Assembly: GCF_033807575.1 (NCBI RefSeq)
Contig: NC_084711.1
Span: 11,160,001-11,224,000 of the forward strand
DNA: 64,000 bases
Source of the DNA: Cydia pomonella
Taxonomy: Eukaryota > Arthropoda > Insecta > Lepidoptera > Tortricidae
Direction of reading: 5' to 3'
In this document: positions 1 through 14,100 of the stretch, one piece after another
Layout of the letters: the number at the start of each line of letters is the position of its first letter
How positions within the stretch are numbered: position 1 is the first letter of the stretch
The notes under the pieces: model-generated
What the model was told of the DNA's origin: nothing
Database searches by the model: none
What the model saw: the letters and a program-made list of their open reading frames with translations, nothing else
Made by a program: the position numbers and the translations under genes

Positions 1-1539
1 GAGGGCTATCCACGAAAGGCTACAGTATTTGCCATGGCGTTAGTGGGAATGCCTATACGTTCATTCAACTTTACCAAGCAACTAAGGTATTAAGTACATT
101 CAAATTGTTGTATAAATTTATGTTTTAAAGTAAGTAAGCCTGCCTATTGTGACATTTCGAGGAGTCGTGGAATGTATTGGGCCCCATACATTCCAGGACT
201 CTTTCCGAACAGACTCTAACTACGATATCCTATATTGAACATGGCCCGACATGCTCTTGGTGGGTTTTATGATTGCAATTCGAACACACCGCGCACCGGG
301 TAAGGGTCTATTATATACAGGAGCTCTATTAAAGGTTTACCTACGGGCATTGACGTATTAAAAGAAGAGGACGCCCAATGCGAAAGAAATATGTCAAAAT
401 ATATGGAGCAAACTTACATTAGGCAATACGCTCTGGTAGATGCTAATAACGCTTCTTTATCATTTTAGTCAAGATAAGTATTTCATACAAAAGTAAACTT
501 AATGAAATACAGTTTAAGTGTCAAATTTGCAAATGGACATTTCAAAAGCATTGAATACTTTATGTTATGGTTAAATGACGTTTTCGTAAGTTGATCATTG
601 TATAAGCGTCAAAATCAATAGCGAGTGAATGCAGTCGCTTTATGTATACAAATTATTTTAATATTTCTGTCTTTAAATAAAAATATCAAAATCGGAAATA
701 TAATAATTTTCTTTTTAATAACTAGATTGAGATATGTTTGTATGTCTTTGTTTTGAATGACAACATGCAGTCTGCGATCGCCCTGCAGGAATATACTACT
801 TTAGAAGAAATGACAACTGTGACATATCACAGTTTTCAATTGTTTGGTTGGTTGATGTACTGCCCGTGTTACAACAACGCTATATGCAACATTTAATTAC
901 TTTTTATAAAAACGATTTTTTTTAAATAATTAACTATACCATTTAGTTTCCTTAGACGTACTTACCGATACCCCGAAGTGAACGGAATTCATTAAAAACA
1001 CGCTGTATAGTAGTGTAACTGGTGTGTAGTACTTGTTATAGTTAATATAAGATAATTTGATTTGTTTTCTAATAATATTGATGGCAGCGCCATCTCTCTC
1101 GCTATCCCGGTATCACCTCAGTTGTCTCGGAAAAGAGGTACGAATCGTACTACTTTAGAGTTACACGTGAGAAAATCCGACCCATTTCACCGTGATTTAG
1201 CCGAGGCATCTGCGTAAACGCAAGTTCGCATGCCCCGATTCTTCACAGGATGCTGGTTGGTTCCAAGCCCTGGACTCTGGAGTCCTTGGTCGCTTTTTCT
1301 TTCGTATATAACATCTATTTCAGTCTAGGGTACTAATGACTGTTCAATGATTTCAGGAGCCTATCCATCTATACCGCGCTTGCTGTTTCACGGAGTGGTG
1401 CTGCCTGGAGCGCAGCGGCACGGAGCTGCTGCCGCCGGAGCGACCCGCGTCCCTCTTCGAGGGGCTGGTGGGCCGCCTCTACCTGGCCATGGACCTCCAG
1501 AGCCTGCCCGAAGCGCATTTCCCTGCCTATACTGTCTAG
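1..1539 (+). CDS. LanC-like protein (LANCL family), last two exons; 5' part outside window
   Basis: Two exons join in phase: 1-86 (reading from base 3, ending AAG before GTATTA) and 1357-1539 (after TTTCAG, stop TAG at 1537-1539). The first encodes a stretch containing GYSICHGVSGNAYTF. This matches the LanC/LANCL core, where the Cys-His of the CHG motif supplies two zinc ligands; the third, an upstream Cys, would lie before the window. The last exon continues LYRACCFTEWCCLE and SLFEGLVGRLYLAMDL, ending FPAYTV, as LANCL proteins end (SLFEG, then FPAF-like). Family knowledge: LANCL proteins are eukaryotic seven-barrel homologues of bacterial lanthionine cyclases, linked to glutathione addition to dehydroamino acids. 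Which paralogue (1, 2 or 3) cannot be told. The gene converges on the IPP-like gene downstream. Confidence 0.85.
87..1356 (+). other. Last intron of the LANCL gene
   Basis: AT-rich intron between the two visible LANCL exons, with donor GTATTA and acceptor TTTCAG. I see no exon-like open frame, and no element with recognisable ends. The stretch near 1081-1140 (atggcagcgccatctctctc) is locally GC-richer, but I cannot name it. Confidence 0.6.
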
Positions 1540-2042
1540 CCTCGTTATGTTGATTAATTAAAGTATTTCAAAAAAAATCACTGTTTAATTTTTCTTCTCT
1601 ACAGTAAGTTTCTACAAAATTCATCAATTATTTTTATAAAGGATACCAAATAACATCGTAAAGTGTGTCCTTTACGGGGGTGCTTGATGGCAGTAGCCAC
1701 TAATTCAGAAGCAACATTGAATCTTTAAGTCTAAGGAGAGACTTTGCCCACTTGTGTTCTACCGCTTGTACAGTCGAGTTAATAAATATGTATTCATTTT
1801 TTTCACCTTATTGCAATGTATTAAGGTGAAGAAATGTATACATATTAAATAATGCCAACGGCCGCTTTCTATCACCGCACTGCTCACCGTCGGCAGGGTG
1901 CTCATCCTCACACCCTAGAACCTAAATGGTCGCGTACTGTGCGGTTACTGCAATGTGTTTAACATTTGTTTAAATTTTAACTTTAATAGTTATCAATAGA
2001 GTTGAATATTATAACTGTCAGACTGTCATATATGGCTCCCGT

Positions 2043-2276
2043 ATGCGTAGAGGGTTAAGAGGGATTTCCTTCCGCGGACGCTCCGGCTGTGGAATGACCT
2101 CCCTGCCTGCCGAAGTTTTCTCGATGGGTTATAGTATGAGGTTCACCAAAAAAATGTGTACAGGTTTTTTAAGGGTCGGCAACGCGCATGTAATACATCT
2201 AGAGTTGCTGGCGTCCATAGGCTATGGTGACTGCTCACCATCAGGCGGGTCCTTGCAACAATTCCTTGGGTCATAA
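2043..2276 (+). mobile_element. 3' end of a non-LTR retrotransposon (LINE) remnant
   Basis: The + frame reads a decayed RT C-terminal tail (SLPAEVFSMGY, then FTKKMCTGFLRVGNAHV) running into ELLASIGYGDCSPSGGS. The DNA from about 2168 (agggtcggcaacgcgcatgt) to 2255 is a lepidopteran repeat tail. Other copies in the window lie near 6200-6345 (-), 15745-15860 (+), 25137-25235 (-), 29440-29560 (+), 45450-45600 (-), 50062-50135 (+) and 53180-53345 (+). The shared block reads as 3' end sequence of a LINE family or a SINE that borrows its tail. It is not a host gene. Confidence 0.6.
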
Positions 2277-2279
2277 GTA

Positions 2280-2883
2280 AAGAGCGAAAAAAATAAGATA
2301 AGGCGTACGCTAAGAAAAGGTTTTTTCTGATACTAGGTTAAATTCGTTAAATCTTACAATAGTCCACTCACTTGCTTTTGGTAGCTGTGGTTACCAGCTG
2401 TCACCCTTATTTTATAATAATAATAGAAGTCACTGAAAAATATCAAGCAAGTGAGGTGATTCTGGTAAAAGTAAAATCTCACTTCGAGCATAGCATCCTG
2501 TGAAAGCAACAAGGTAGAGTTGAAATAAAATATTGTCTCACTTAAAAAAAAAAAAACAATAGGATTTGTAAAAATATTTTATTACTTAAATCTACTGATT
2601 CATATTATTTTAATATCACCCGGTTTAAGTTTTTCGTCATACAAACATGCAAATAACAGAGCTTTAATCTTAATGTGGCAAAGAGTTATTCATCTTTTTT
2701 TGCTATTATAAAAGGGTTACAAGTGTACAAATTGCTAATATTTTAATGTCGAATGTGAAAAAAACTAGTGATTTGAAATATTATGCAAAGGTCTGATGTG
2801 ACTGTTTCGTTTTATAGATTTCGATCACGCGAAGTCGTCTTCTAACTTTATGGTGGTGATGGTGGCCATGGCGTGGTCACACA
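2280..2883. other. Intergenic AT-rich DNA between LANCL and IPP
   Basis: No coding signal. There is a poly-A run at about 2544-2558. A short imperfect inverted pair near 2365-2456 (cactcacttgctt against aagcaagtgaggtg) may be a small MITE. Confidence 0.4.
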
Positions 2884-3303
2884 GGCGCCATGCATTTATT
2901 ACGTAAGACGATTGGGGAGGGGGTTGACAATGACTTACTTTTACTACGGAGGGGGGGAGTCTTGTTAGTTCTTACGTAAGATCATTAAAATTGCGCTAAG
3001 ATATACGTGGAAAATTAGGATGCTTGAATAGGTCCCTTTCCCTAAAAAGAGGCATCTTTGATACGATTTTCTTGCCTATAAAAGTTAACTAATCGTGTAA
3101 CGGCAACTACAGAAATGGAGTGGATGCCATGAATAACCAGTTCACCAAACAATACTTTCATAAATCAAGATACCTAACGCCAAAATTTACAATGCATCGT
3201 CTTAAAAAGGGGGAGGGGTCGGTCATTTCTTATTTTTTCTTAGAACAGGTTGGACGGGAGCAAAAACTGGTAAATATCGTCTTACGTAATAAATGAATGG
3301 CGT
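2884..3303. mobile_element. MITE with about 20-bp inverted ends
   Basis: The left end GGCGCCATGCATTTATTACG and the reverse complement of the right end (GACGCCATTCATTTATTACG) match at all but three positions; both continue with TAAGACGAT. The interior of about 380 bp is non-coding. I could not settle a target duplication, so the superfamily is unassigned. Confidence 0.6.
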
Positions 3304-4036
3304 CTCGTCAATGCCCAGTCGGTACAAACTTAACGTGTTCGGCCGAGCTCTACAACAATGTTATTGATTCAGTTTTAACTTAACCGCCTCGCGAGGTAAG
3401 CCGCATACTATACATATATACAAAAGAGACTTAGGTTAAAATTCAGCTATGAATATGTAACATGAAAGAATGCAAATAAATAATTCGTAAAAATATCGAT
3501 CTTAATGCCATTGTCGGAAGATTACAAGTGTAAACATTAACTTTATGTAGAACCTTACATATAGCTTTGGAGAAAGGATGATTATCCATGAAGACGTTAG
3601 TTTACTTTTCAGCTCAAAACTTAATATTAATAATATTGGAAGTCCTATTATACATACTAAACGACATAAGGACATAACGCATTAATAGATTCAATCATTG
3701 ATTCTAATATTTGTTTAATAACTAAAACAAACTCCTGTAATATTCTTGTTTAAAGCAACATCAGCGTGTATCGTACGCGTTTGTATACTTTCGCATTTCA
3801 CTCCTTAAAATAAATCTTAGGTATATATTTTGTGTTAATCCTCGCTTAGTTTAACGCACGTTTACAGTGCTGTTTTGTTCTAAGTCAAACACGAGACCTT
3901 ATTGACTTCTACTAAATAATTCGAGTAATTCTCTGGGATATATTTATCCATAAAAGCGATCATATTCAAGATATAAGATATATTCCTACATTATACATTT
4001 GTCAACTAAATCATTTTAAATAAAGCAATCTGCAAT
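3304..4036. other. Intergenic AT-rich DNA, no gene seen
   Basis: No open frame with coding character and no element ends that I can recognise. Confidence 0.4.
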
Positions 4037-4241
4037 AGGGACCGTGCGCGTTGGAGGGTCTGCCATCTTGTGGCCTGAATCGGAACCATAAACATATACA
4101 TGTACACGTCACGTGTTTTCTTGTACATAGTAGGTTCTGCCATCTTGTGGGCTAAATCGGAACAAAAAACATCATATTTACGCCTCGCGCCAAAAATCTG
4201 ACGGCTTCTGTGCTGCCTCCTACAGTTCATGCACGCTCCCT
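4037..4241. mobile_element. Short MITE-like repeat with internal duplication
   Basis: The ends are inverted (agggaccgtgcgcg against cgtgc-rich gcacgctccct). Inside, the phrase tctgccatcttgtgg occurs twice, near 4059 and 4136, each followed by a 'gaatcggaac'-like stretch. The open frames crossing it have no protein character. Confidence 0.45.
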
Positions 4242-4903
4242 ATAGCAGTATTTAGCGGTTATATAATACATAACGTATATTGCAAGTTAAGCCCCGCGAA
4301 TTTATTTTTTACAGAAATAATAATGCTAAACACCAATAAATTGTTTATATATTTTAATTTGTATAATAGCACAAGAAACATCGACATGTCAGCTAGGGTC
4401 GGTCCGTTATTTACATATTGCAATAAAAAGAACCAAGGTCGAGCCAAATATCACGCAGAAAAGGGGTCTCGGCAAATATCATGTATTTTTCTTTTTATGC
4501 AAGGAATTGCAGTATCGAAACATCGATATAATCTTAGATGTAAATAACGGACGATCCTAGTTGTTAAAAGTGAGAGCGCAATATTTCAATCACCCACCGC
4601 TCATAATGACCATTATTCTATTTCGAAATGCTATAAATGCATAAGCAATACGTGCCTTAAATTCTAAAACCTATTTTTGGATAATCAGGATCAAATTTTT
4701 GGATAATCTTTTAAAAAGGAGTATGCGAGTTATTAAATTTGTATATGCTTAATTTATTAAAGTTAACACAATAACACATCCCTACTTAGCAGCTTGATGT
4801 TTATAGGTACGATTTTGTGCTTCACAATGTTCGTTTCGTACCTGGGAGACTTTGATGCAATTTTTTTGCTACTAGGAGCGGCTATCAGAGCGCGTTTCCA
4901 CAG

Positions 4904-4909
4904 TTTATT
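4904..4909 (-). promoter_or_regulatory. Candidate poly(A) signal of the IPP gene
   Basis: TTTATT on the + strand reads AATAAA on the - strand, about 220 bases past the IPP stop codon at 5131-5133. It is the nearest canonical signal that I noticed. Confidence 0.4.
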
Positions 4910-5130
4910 ATATTCGATGATGGCGGATCAAACACGGTTACTACAAGCGACGGGTCAGCTGCGTTTTTTCCCACTACTCACTCGCTGGAAACGGATACAA
5001 AGGAACGTCGCGACCGGACAGAGCGAATAGTGTGGGCTACCGCGTCGAACTCACCCGTGTAATATCACGCGCAGCGCCGCGCTCGGCATTCGGCCGCCCC
5101 GGAGCGGAGGAACTCGGTCGGGAGTGTTCG

Positions 5131-8100
5131 TCAGAGCAGGGCGGCGCCGGCCTCGGCGCGCGAGTGCGGCAGCGGCGGCGCGGCGCGCCAGCGGTCGTCG
5201 CGCGGGTCGTACAGCTCCACGCTGGCCAGCGTGGGGCGCGCGCGGTAGAAGGCGCGCTGGCCCACGCACTCGCTGTCGCCGCCCGCCGCCACCAGCACGC
5301 CCTCGGCCGCGCCCGCCGCGCAACCTGCGCGAGCTTCCTTCAGACTGCACACTTCCTCCCACGAATCCTGAAATATTCAACCTTTTTAGGGTTCCGTACC
5401 CAAAGGGGAAAACGTGACCCTATTACTAAGATTCCGCTGTCCATCTGTCATCAGGCTGTATCTCATGCACCGTGATAGCTAGACAGTTGAAATTTTCACA
5501 GATGATGTATTTCTGTTGCCGCTATAACAACAAACACTAAAAAGTACGGAACCCGCGGTGGTCGAGTCCGACTCGCACTTATTGTACTCTTCGACTATAA
5601 TGGTTGAGTTAAGATTTCGTATACCAAACAATAATTGCGTACTTTTCGTATATGGGCTCCCAACTCTACTATAATATTCATTCCGATACGCTATAGTTAA
5701 CTATTAAAAAAAATTACCAATCATGTGCCGCCGCGCTTCCATTTCTATGGAACCGCGGCGACTAACCAGGCGCGAGGCGGGACTAAATAGTCGCGCGTTT
5801 ATACTATCATGTCTTTTGTACTACATTTTTGTCTACTGACTACTACTGAGATACTTGCTAATTTTCATGAACTATTTAGGTTTTATAGTAAAAAATAATT
5901 ATTATTTAGATGACTCATAGAAAAAGTATTGTATACAATAGTGATATAACCAAGCTTTTCAATATCGTAGCTTAGGCAACTCAGCAAGCGTCGTTGCCTA
6001 AATACGGTACTCGACTGAAAAGCTATCTATTATATCATGATTTTATAAAATACTATTGCATCGCTTTGTAGCTCCAGCTTGTTAGAAGTTAATTGTAATT
6101 TCGGTGCCCGCATTTTTAACCGACGAAAAAAAAGAAGGAGGTTCTCAAGTCGACGCGCATATTTATAGCAATTAGGACGGCAGAACTACACAGGTATAGT
6201 CTGAATATACCTTGTTAGATGTGTTAGTCGGAATACTCGGAATATACCGCCTGATGGTAAGCAGTCTTGGTAAGGAGTTACATGCGTGTTGAAAACCTTC
6301 CCCCCCCCCTCGTTGAGCTCTGGCAACCTTACTCACCAGCAGGAACACAACACTAACTAAATGAATGACTGAACTAAAAATCAGTTCAATAGTCAATTGA
6401 CTGTCTCTGAATATCGTGCAAAAGTCGCCTGTAGGTTTAAAGGACTACCTGGTAAATGTTATATCTGAAGAATGAAACGACTCATATAATAGTGATCGAA
6501 CTTCGCTCGAGAAGTTCGTTTGATCATCTATTATATTTCGTTTGTTTCATTCTTCAGATATAACATTTACCAGGTAGATTTTTAGACTCTTAAAGTTTTG
6601 CTTAAGGTGGAATGAAACTATAGGTATATAGACGCGAAATCATTATATTTCTTTTCTTCTTTGACGTGACCTTATTGGTCAGTCATCTAGCCATACACAT
6701 AGTGATCTTTGTATTTAAAAAAAGTGACATTCCAAGAAGTGGAACTGCTGATGATGATCAGAATGGGACTCTTCAACGACGCATAAATAGTTCACGTTTG
6801 GCGATTTGTCCTCTCCGCTCCGCTCTGTGTTTGTTAAGCAAATTATTTATATTTCTATCCTATTTATTAAATAGAACTTGTGTTTAAAAATAACTGCTAT
6901 TTATGTTTTCTAACAATTATTTGGTGCTATATTTCATGCATGTTATGAAATACTTTATTTTAAATACAGTCGAATACCCTATTGCGCCCCTATCTTACCA
7001 GTCAACCATATGGTAAATCTGAAATGTGTCAAGGTGGGCAGATCCTACCATCAGTGACAAAAAAAAAACATGTTAGCTCCTTTTCTACATAAGTAGGCGT
7101 AGTGACGCTGTCTTTTTAATTTCATTCTATGAAATCCTAAATCAAAAATAATCTTTTTCTACTCGTCGATTGTAATGGTTGAATTAAGATTTCGTATACC
7201 AAACTGTAATTGGGTACTTTTCATGTATGGGCTCCCAACTCAACTATAATATTTATTTCGAAACGGTTTAGTCAACTATAATGAAATGGACCAATCACAG
7301 CTCGCCGCTGTCAAGAGGACGAAACAAAACGATAGCTTAAATTAATTATTTATTTTAGGTTGTATAGTAGAAACAATTGCTTCATAAGTCATAAACGCAC
7401 AAGTGACACCCTTAATATAGCAACATCCATAGACTACGAAAACCGCTTACCATTGCATTGTTATTGACTCGTAGAAAAAATATTGTATACAATAGTGATA
7501 TAATCAAGCTTTTCAATCTCGTACCTCACTTTGGCAACTCAGCAAGCTTCGTTGCCAAAACACGGTACTCGACTGAAAAGCTCTCTATTATATCACGATT
7601 GTATAAAATACTATTCTTCCACCGGTCTCCCTCATTTAATCAGTTGAAGTCGGTTTTTTTCTTACCAAAAATTAGTTCGTTTTTTATACAACAAAAAAAT
7701 AATTCTTTTCATACACGCCCGGGGCCTATTGCATAATAAAATACAAGATAAAACTATTAGTAATTTTACATACAAAATCACTAATAGTATTAGATTGTAC
7801 ATAGGTCACTAGATAAGTTTTGCAATAGACAAATATGAAACAAAGAGGTGGCCTATCACATATACTTTTTAACACTAAATTTCCATAGACAATGTTTGGC
7901 CGGAAAACATTTACTTTCTTTTAAAATTTACTTATTAAAAATCTAAGCTATGTATCAAATGAAAATGGTGTATAAAATATTCGTAAATCGTCCTTAACCC
8001 ACGTCGACGTTTTCAAAGTTTAAATCTATTCTTTAATAAGTACATTTTAAAATAAAGTTAAGGTAGAAGTACTAGTGCTCGACGCTGCACTAGTACTCGA

Positions 8101-11100
8101 CATGGGCACTTTATGTCAAAGTGACAAGGATTAAGTTCGAATACAGAAAAATCTTCGTTGTTCAAATTTAACTGTCGAGCACTAGTACTTCTACCTTAAT
8201 GTTTGCCGGCCAAACATTGCCTATGGAAATATGTTTTAAAAAAATGTGATAGGCCACCTCATTGTTTCATATTTGTCTATTGCAAAACTTATCTAATGAC
8301 CTATGTATAATATAATGCAATAGGCCCCCGGTCTGGAGTTCCACAGCGGCACTCACGTCGTGGAAGCTGTAGCGCTCGACGGAGGTGAGCACCTGGCGGC
8401 GCGGCGCGTTGCCGCCGATGACGTAGAGGTGGTGGCCGAGCACGACGGCGGCGGCCTGCGAGCGCTCGCGCCGCATGGGCGCCAGCGCGCGCCACGAGCG
8501 CGACGCCGGGTGGTAGCACAGCAGGTCGCGCGTGTGCCGCCAGCTGTGCGTGCACCCGCCCACTACGTAGATCAGACCTGGCCACCACACACACGACACC
8601 TATATTAGTATCGGCCGAATCGTGGGCTCTGATATACTTATTAATATTATGCTAAACTCTGCCTCTAGCACATACCTCAGTAACAAAAACTCGAAGTTTC
8701 TGTTACTGAGGTATGTGCCACCTTACCACCAACTTAACCGTGACATCACAAACGGATACGTGGCATTTGCGCGCGAGGTTAATAGAAGCTATAAAAATTG
8801 AAATTATTTATGTTAAAACTTATGAGTATAGCTGAAATGTTGTGTTTTTCGGAACCATTTTTAGGGTTCCGTACCCAAAGGGTAAAACAGACCCTATTAC
8901 TAAGACTCCGCTGTCCGTCCGTCTGTCACTAGGCTGTATCTCATGAACCGTGATAGCTAGACAGTTGAAATTTTCACAGATGATGTATTTCTGTTGCCGC
9001 TATAACAACAAATACTAAAAAGTACGGAACCCTCGGTGGGCAAGTCCGACTCGCACTTGACCGTTTTTTTTTTTAATCCATTATCATCAACAATACAAGA
9101 TTGTGTTTGAAATGCACTTAGTTACAATAAACTTTTGAATAAATATAACAAAAATCACACTAATTTTTAAACTAAATACTAGTAACACATTTTAGGACAA
9201 CATTAACGTTATACATAATGAGATCAAATAAGGTATTAAGGAACTAACACTAACTAACCTAAATCAGTATTAAATAACTCATGCAAGCTATAAAAGAACC
9301 TCTTAATAAATATTGCTTCAGTTTTTGCTTAAAGATAGTATACTTTGAATATTTTTTTTAATACTGAGGCAGTTTATTAAATAAATTAACAACATGATGT
9401 CTCACACAGTGCTCCTCAATTTTTGAAGCAGGGCGAAAATGTATTTTATAATTTTTATTGCGTGTGGGCAAAAGCATTTCCTCTTCTTCATGCATTTCAA
9501 ATGTTTGCTTGTGTTTGACAAGCAAGGTACTGTAAGAATACCAAGTTTAAGGAAATATTGCCTACAAGAGACCCTCGGCGGAATGCAAAATATAGTCCTT
9601 ATAGCCGTTTTTTGGGCGGTTAAAGCTCTGTTTACGTTATATCTGAAACTGTTACCCCAGAACATAATGCTATATCGCAATTTCGATTCATTTAGAGCAT
9701 GATACACTATTAGTTGGTCTACACTAATTTCGTCTTTGAGGCTTCTCAAGGCGTAGCACACTGAATTAACTACGTTTTCAATAGCTTCCAGCTCCTGTAT
9801 CCAGTTTAACTTTGAGTCGAGGCGTATGCCAAGAAACTTAACATTTTCAACTATGTGGATCCGTTCATAACGATATGAAGTCTGTCAGTTTTTCTGGAGT
9901 TTTGTTTAAATAGATAACATTATTTGGGCCTTGTCTGTGTTCAAACAGAGATTATTAATTGTAAACCATTGCTGGAAGGTGTTTAAAGCAAAATTAACTT
10001 TTTCATTAAGTTCTACTACGTGATCGGCATGAATAACGGCATTTGTGTCATCAGCAAACATAATTATATTGCAGTTCGGTACCATATTGGAAATATAATT
10101 GGTGATATCATTTGTGAATATGATAAATAGGATAGGGCCCTAAAATTGACCCTTGCGGTACACCTCTGCCAACCTTTAATAGACCAGACTTAGTTGATCT
10201 TCCACAGCCACGATGTATATATTTTATCTCAACATATTGATTTCTGTTTTTCAGATAACTGTGTAGTAGACCGTAAACTTTGCCTCCAACTCCATAGAAT
10301 TAAAAGTGTACCGACAATATGAATAGGAATTTACAGTACATATGGTGCTACTTTATAGCACTAGTGCGAAAATTAGCATATTACGTTACTGTGTCGAACA
10401 TTTAAAGGGCCATATGTACTGTAAAACGTTGTACGATACATGTGCGAATAGGCAATTCGCAACTCGTGTCGATTTAAAACACTCCCTTCGGTCGTGTTTT
10501 AATTTATCGCCACTCGTTTCGAATTTCCTATTTTTCGCACTTGTATCATAATGTACTATTAAAAAATTGTCATCATGCCAATTGTTGGTATATAGGTAAA
10601 TATTACATACCTTCATAATGCACGACGCCCATCCCGAACCTGGGCTCGGGCATGCGGCCGGCGCCGGTCCACTCGTCGGCGGCGGGGTCGTACACCTCCA
10701 CGGACGCGCCCATGTCCGAGCCCACCCAGCCGCCGAACGCGTACAGGTGCCCGTTCATGCCCGTCAGACCGAACTCGCTGCGGGCCTCTTTCATAGGGGC
10801 TATGTTTGACCATTTGTTCGTCTGAAAAATTACATAATTACCGCTGTAGTCGATATAGCAAACAGTTATTGTACAATGTAGAAGAGATGTAAAGTCTGAA
10901 AAAATAACGCACACCTCCGAGTTTGAGAGCTGAACTAAATGGTGCAATGTTTTGTAGTAATAGGATTGTCAATATTGTCATAGATCTCCATTAGCAGTCG
11001 AATTCGAAGCACGAACGTGACTCGGTGACTACACACCTTATATTACAGTCAATGATTCTTACAGAGAGAGTATTCCACCTGTGATGAGGTTAAGTTCACA

Positions 11101-14100
11101 GTTCTACCCATATGGTTCAAATAAACAGTTCAAAGTGACAGATCTATGGGATTTTGGGAAAGGTAAAAACAATCTTGATGCGTCTGTTTATTTAAAATGC
11201 TTTTTTTATTTTTATTAGTTTATTTATTTTAATGTTTGTTTGTTTATTTTAATGTAATTTAATTGATCATTTTGATTTCATTTCATGAATAATGTTAATT
11301 TTAATTCAATTCTTATTTTTAATTTTATTTTATTTAATTAATATTTTTGCTGTTTGTGCTGGCTGTTTGTGGACTTCACAAAGGCCTATGACAGTATAGA
11401 CAGGGGCACCTTGTACTCCATTCTTGCAAATTTCAACATCCCCAAAAAACTAGTAGCCATAATCACCACACCAACGAGGCAAAGCAGGATGCGAGTTAAG
11501 GTTGGCGGCGAGCTGTCAGAGGAATTCACGGTGACTACCGGCCTAAAGCAAGGGGATGCTCTATCACCTGTGCTCTTCAACCTAGCTCTTGAACATGTTG
11601 TCCGAAAAGTACTAGAATTGGACATAGGAGTTGAGTTGAACGGCAAGCACAAGGTGGTAGGGTACGCCGACGACCTAGCTTTATTAGGGGAAAGCCGTGA
11701 ATAAGTGGCGGAAGCAGTTAGTGTCCTGGAACGGGAGGCTTCTATGATAGGTCTCAGGATCAACCAGTCGAAAACCGGATACCTTCACATGAAACGGTAC
11801 AAAAACACACGCGTCAAGCGTGACAGTCTTCATGTTGGAGGCACCGTTTATCGTGGAGTTCACAAATTTCGGTACCTCGGATGCACGATTACCGACACAA
11901 AAACCAGAGAGGAGGAGATCAACATACGCATCCAAAACGCCCTGCGATGCAGCGCAGCCCTCCATAAGGTGTTGGCGTCCAGGCTTCTCAGCAGAAATAC
12001 TAAGTTACGGGTATATAAAACTATAATAAGACCAATCCTTATGTATGGCTGCGAAGCTTGGACACTATCACTGAAAGAAGAGAGTCAGCTCCTGGTAGCG
12101 GAAAGAAAGGTGTTACGGAAGATCCTGGGACCTATCAAGAGAGATGACGGCACCTGGAGGATCCGTAAGAATGCCGAAATCGAGGAGTTAGAGGCCGAAC
12201 CCAATATCATCGGCGAAACGAAATGCCATGCCACAGACTTCGCTGGTTCGGTCATTTACTGAGGATGGGTGAGGATCGAGGTTTTAAGAGAGCTTATTTG
12301 GGACAACCGACTGGTCGCCGTCCAGTGGGCCGGACCAGATACCGCTGGAGCGACAGTGTACAGGCGGATCTGTGCCAACTCAAAGCCGATAACTGGCGGG
12401 AAGTGGCACCGGATCGGGACAGGTGGCATTCTCTCGTTTTGGATGCCAAGACCCTCTTTGGATCACTGCGCCACAATAGTTAGTTAGTTAATTAATATTT
12501 TATTTTATGTAATTTAATTTAATTTAAATATTTTAATTGTTTTTTGTTTTGTGTTTTTGTATATGGATCTTGTCCGAAATAAATGCTTTTTATTTTTTAT
12601 ATTTTTTTATATTACTTATGAAAGCAAAATAATGTAAATAATCGCATATGATTTATAAAATAAAATAAAATAAATAAATAAAGTGTTTTTTAATAAAAGG
12701 ACACGTCCAGATCGCTTACCTTCTTTCTAATGCTAAAAAATGAACTATAGAAACATTTCTTTTTTTATGGATTTAACCTCACAACAAAAACTGAATACAA
12801 TTTTACTTAATTATATTATTAACGCTGTTGAAAAATGTTATAATGCAGCGCGGAAAACTCGGCCAAATGTATCCACTCGACTCGGTAGGGCTCGGAACCG
12901 GTATTGAAATACCTGTTAATATCGTTCCAAAACCGTTACATTATTTCCTTCATTAAAAACCTGTGGATGATGGAACGCAAACCTAAAAAAATCTCTGTAT
13001 CTCCTAACGGGTAAAAAGAGGGAACGGAATTGTATAGTTCGCTAGCGGAAGAGACAGCAATAGTTACTGAAATGAAATACTTCTAAAATGAAAGTAAGAG
13101 TATGTAATCTTTAGCTAGGGCGGGCGTACTTTTTCACCGGGCTCGATAATGGTTCGTTGAGTGTTATATTACCGTGGGGTCGTAGACCTCGCCGTTGGCC
13201 AGTATCTGACTGCCCTGCTCGCCGCCGACCGCGTACACGCGCCCGCCCAGCGTGGCCACGCCCGGCTGAATGCGCGCGATACCCATCGGCGCTTGCTCTT
13301 CCCATTCTCTGCAACACACACGTTTATTTAGGTTTAGGTTGCTTTACACGATTACAGGTTAACATGATCTGTACAAGACTGCACCACAACCTTTTATATA
13401 ATTTTACCTTTGTGGACATATTGAATTCGTCATTTTATGCAGTTGGACTTAATGGTTATATCGACATTGTGATACTCTAGACCTGGTTCCACTGAAGGTT
13501 TTTGTCTATGGTTTTTTATGCTGTTTTTGTCTTTTTTCCTATTGTCAGGTTACATTTTGTTTCTCAACGAAAACCAGTGCCTATTATTTAAGTCCATTAA
13601 ATGAACGAGTGTTTTAATGCTTAATTATGTACAGTTACATACACTATTTTATCTACACACATATTATAAACTTTCTATGATATATTCATTAACCCAAATT
13701 ACAGCCAACGTTGGGGCATCGTTGCTGTCTTGGCGGAACTCGCCGGATATTAGGTGGCGTCACCGAAATATTTTTATCGCTCATTTTACTTTAAAACATC
13801 AAAACATATTCATTTTATACTTATAACTAATTAAAAGATAAACTGTACGTCAAATGGGCTCAAATGGCGGTAAATCAAAACTATTTTTAACGCATGTCAC
13901 GCATTCGTAGTTTTTTTTTAATTCAGAGACAAACTAGAGTCGGGATGCGAGATATGTCAAAATTGTACGCAATTGACCTTTCATTTCGAACAAAAAGTCA
14001 TCGCGACTGATATTAGAATAGAGGTCAAATCGAATTGCTTTTTTTTCAGATGTGTTCCAAATTTGAATGTCATAACCAAATCAATTTTGATGTACGAGGG

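Noticed and set aside
1347..1553. 68-aa open frame on the + strand
   Set aside because: Wrong frame across the LANCL terminal exon; the correct frame continues LanC-like sequence from 1-86.
4794..5030. 78-aa open frame
   Set aside because: No recognisable motif and it overlaps the likely IPP 3' UTR; chance frame.
5032..5475. 147-aa open frame on the + strand
   Set aside because: Antisense shadow of the GC-rich last IPP exon; the - frame has Kelch motifs and clean splice sites.
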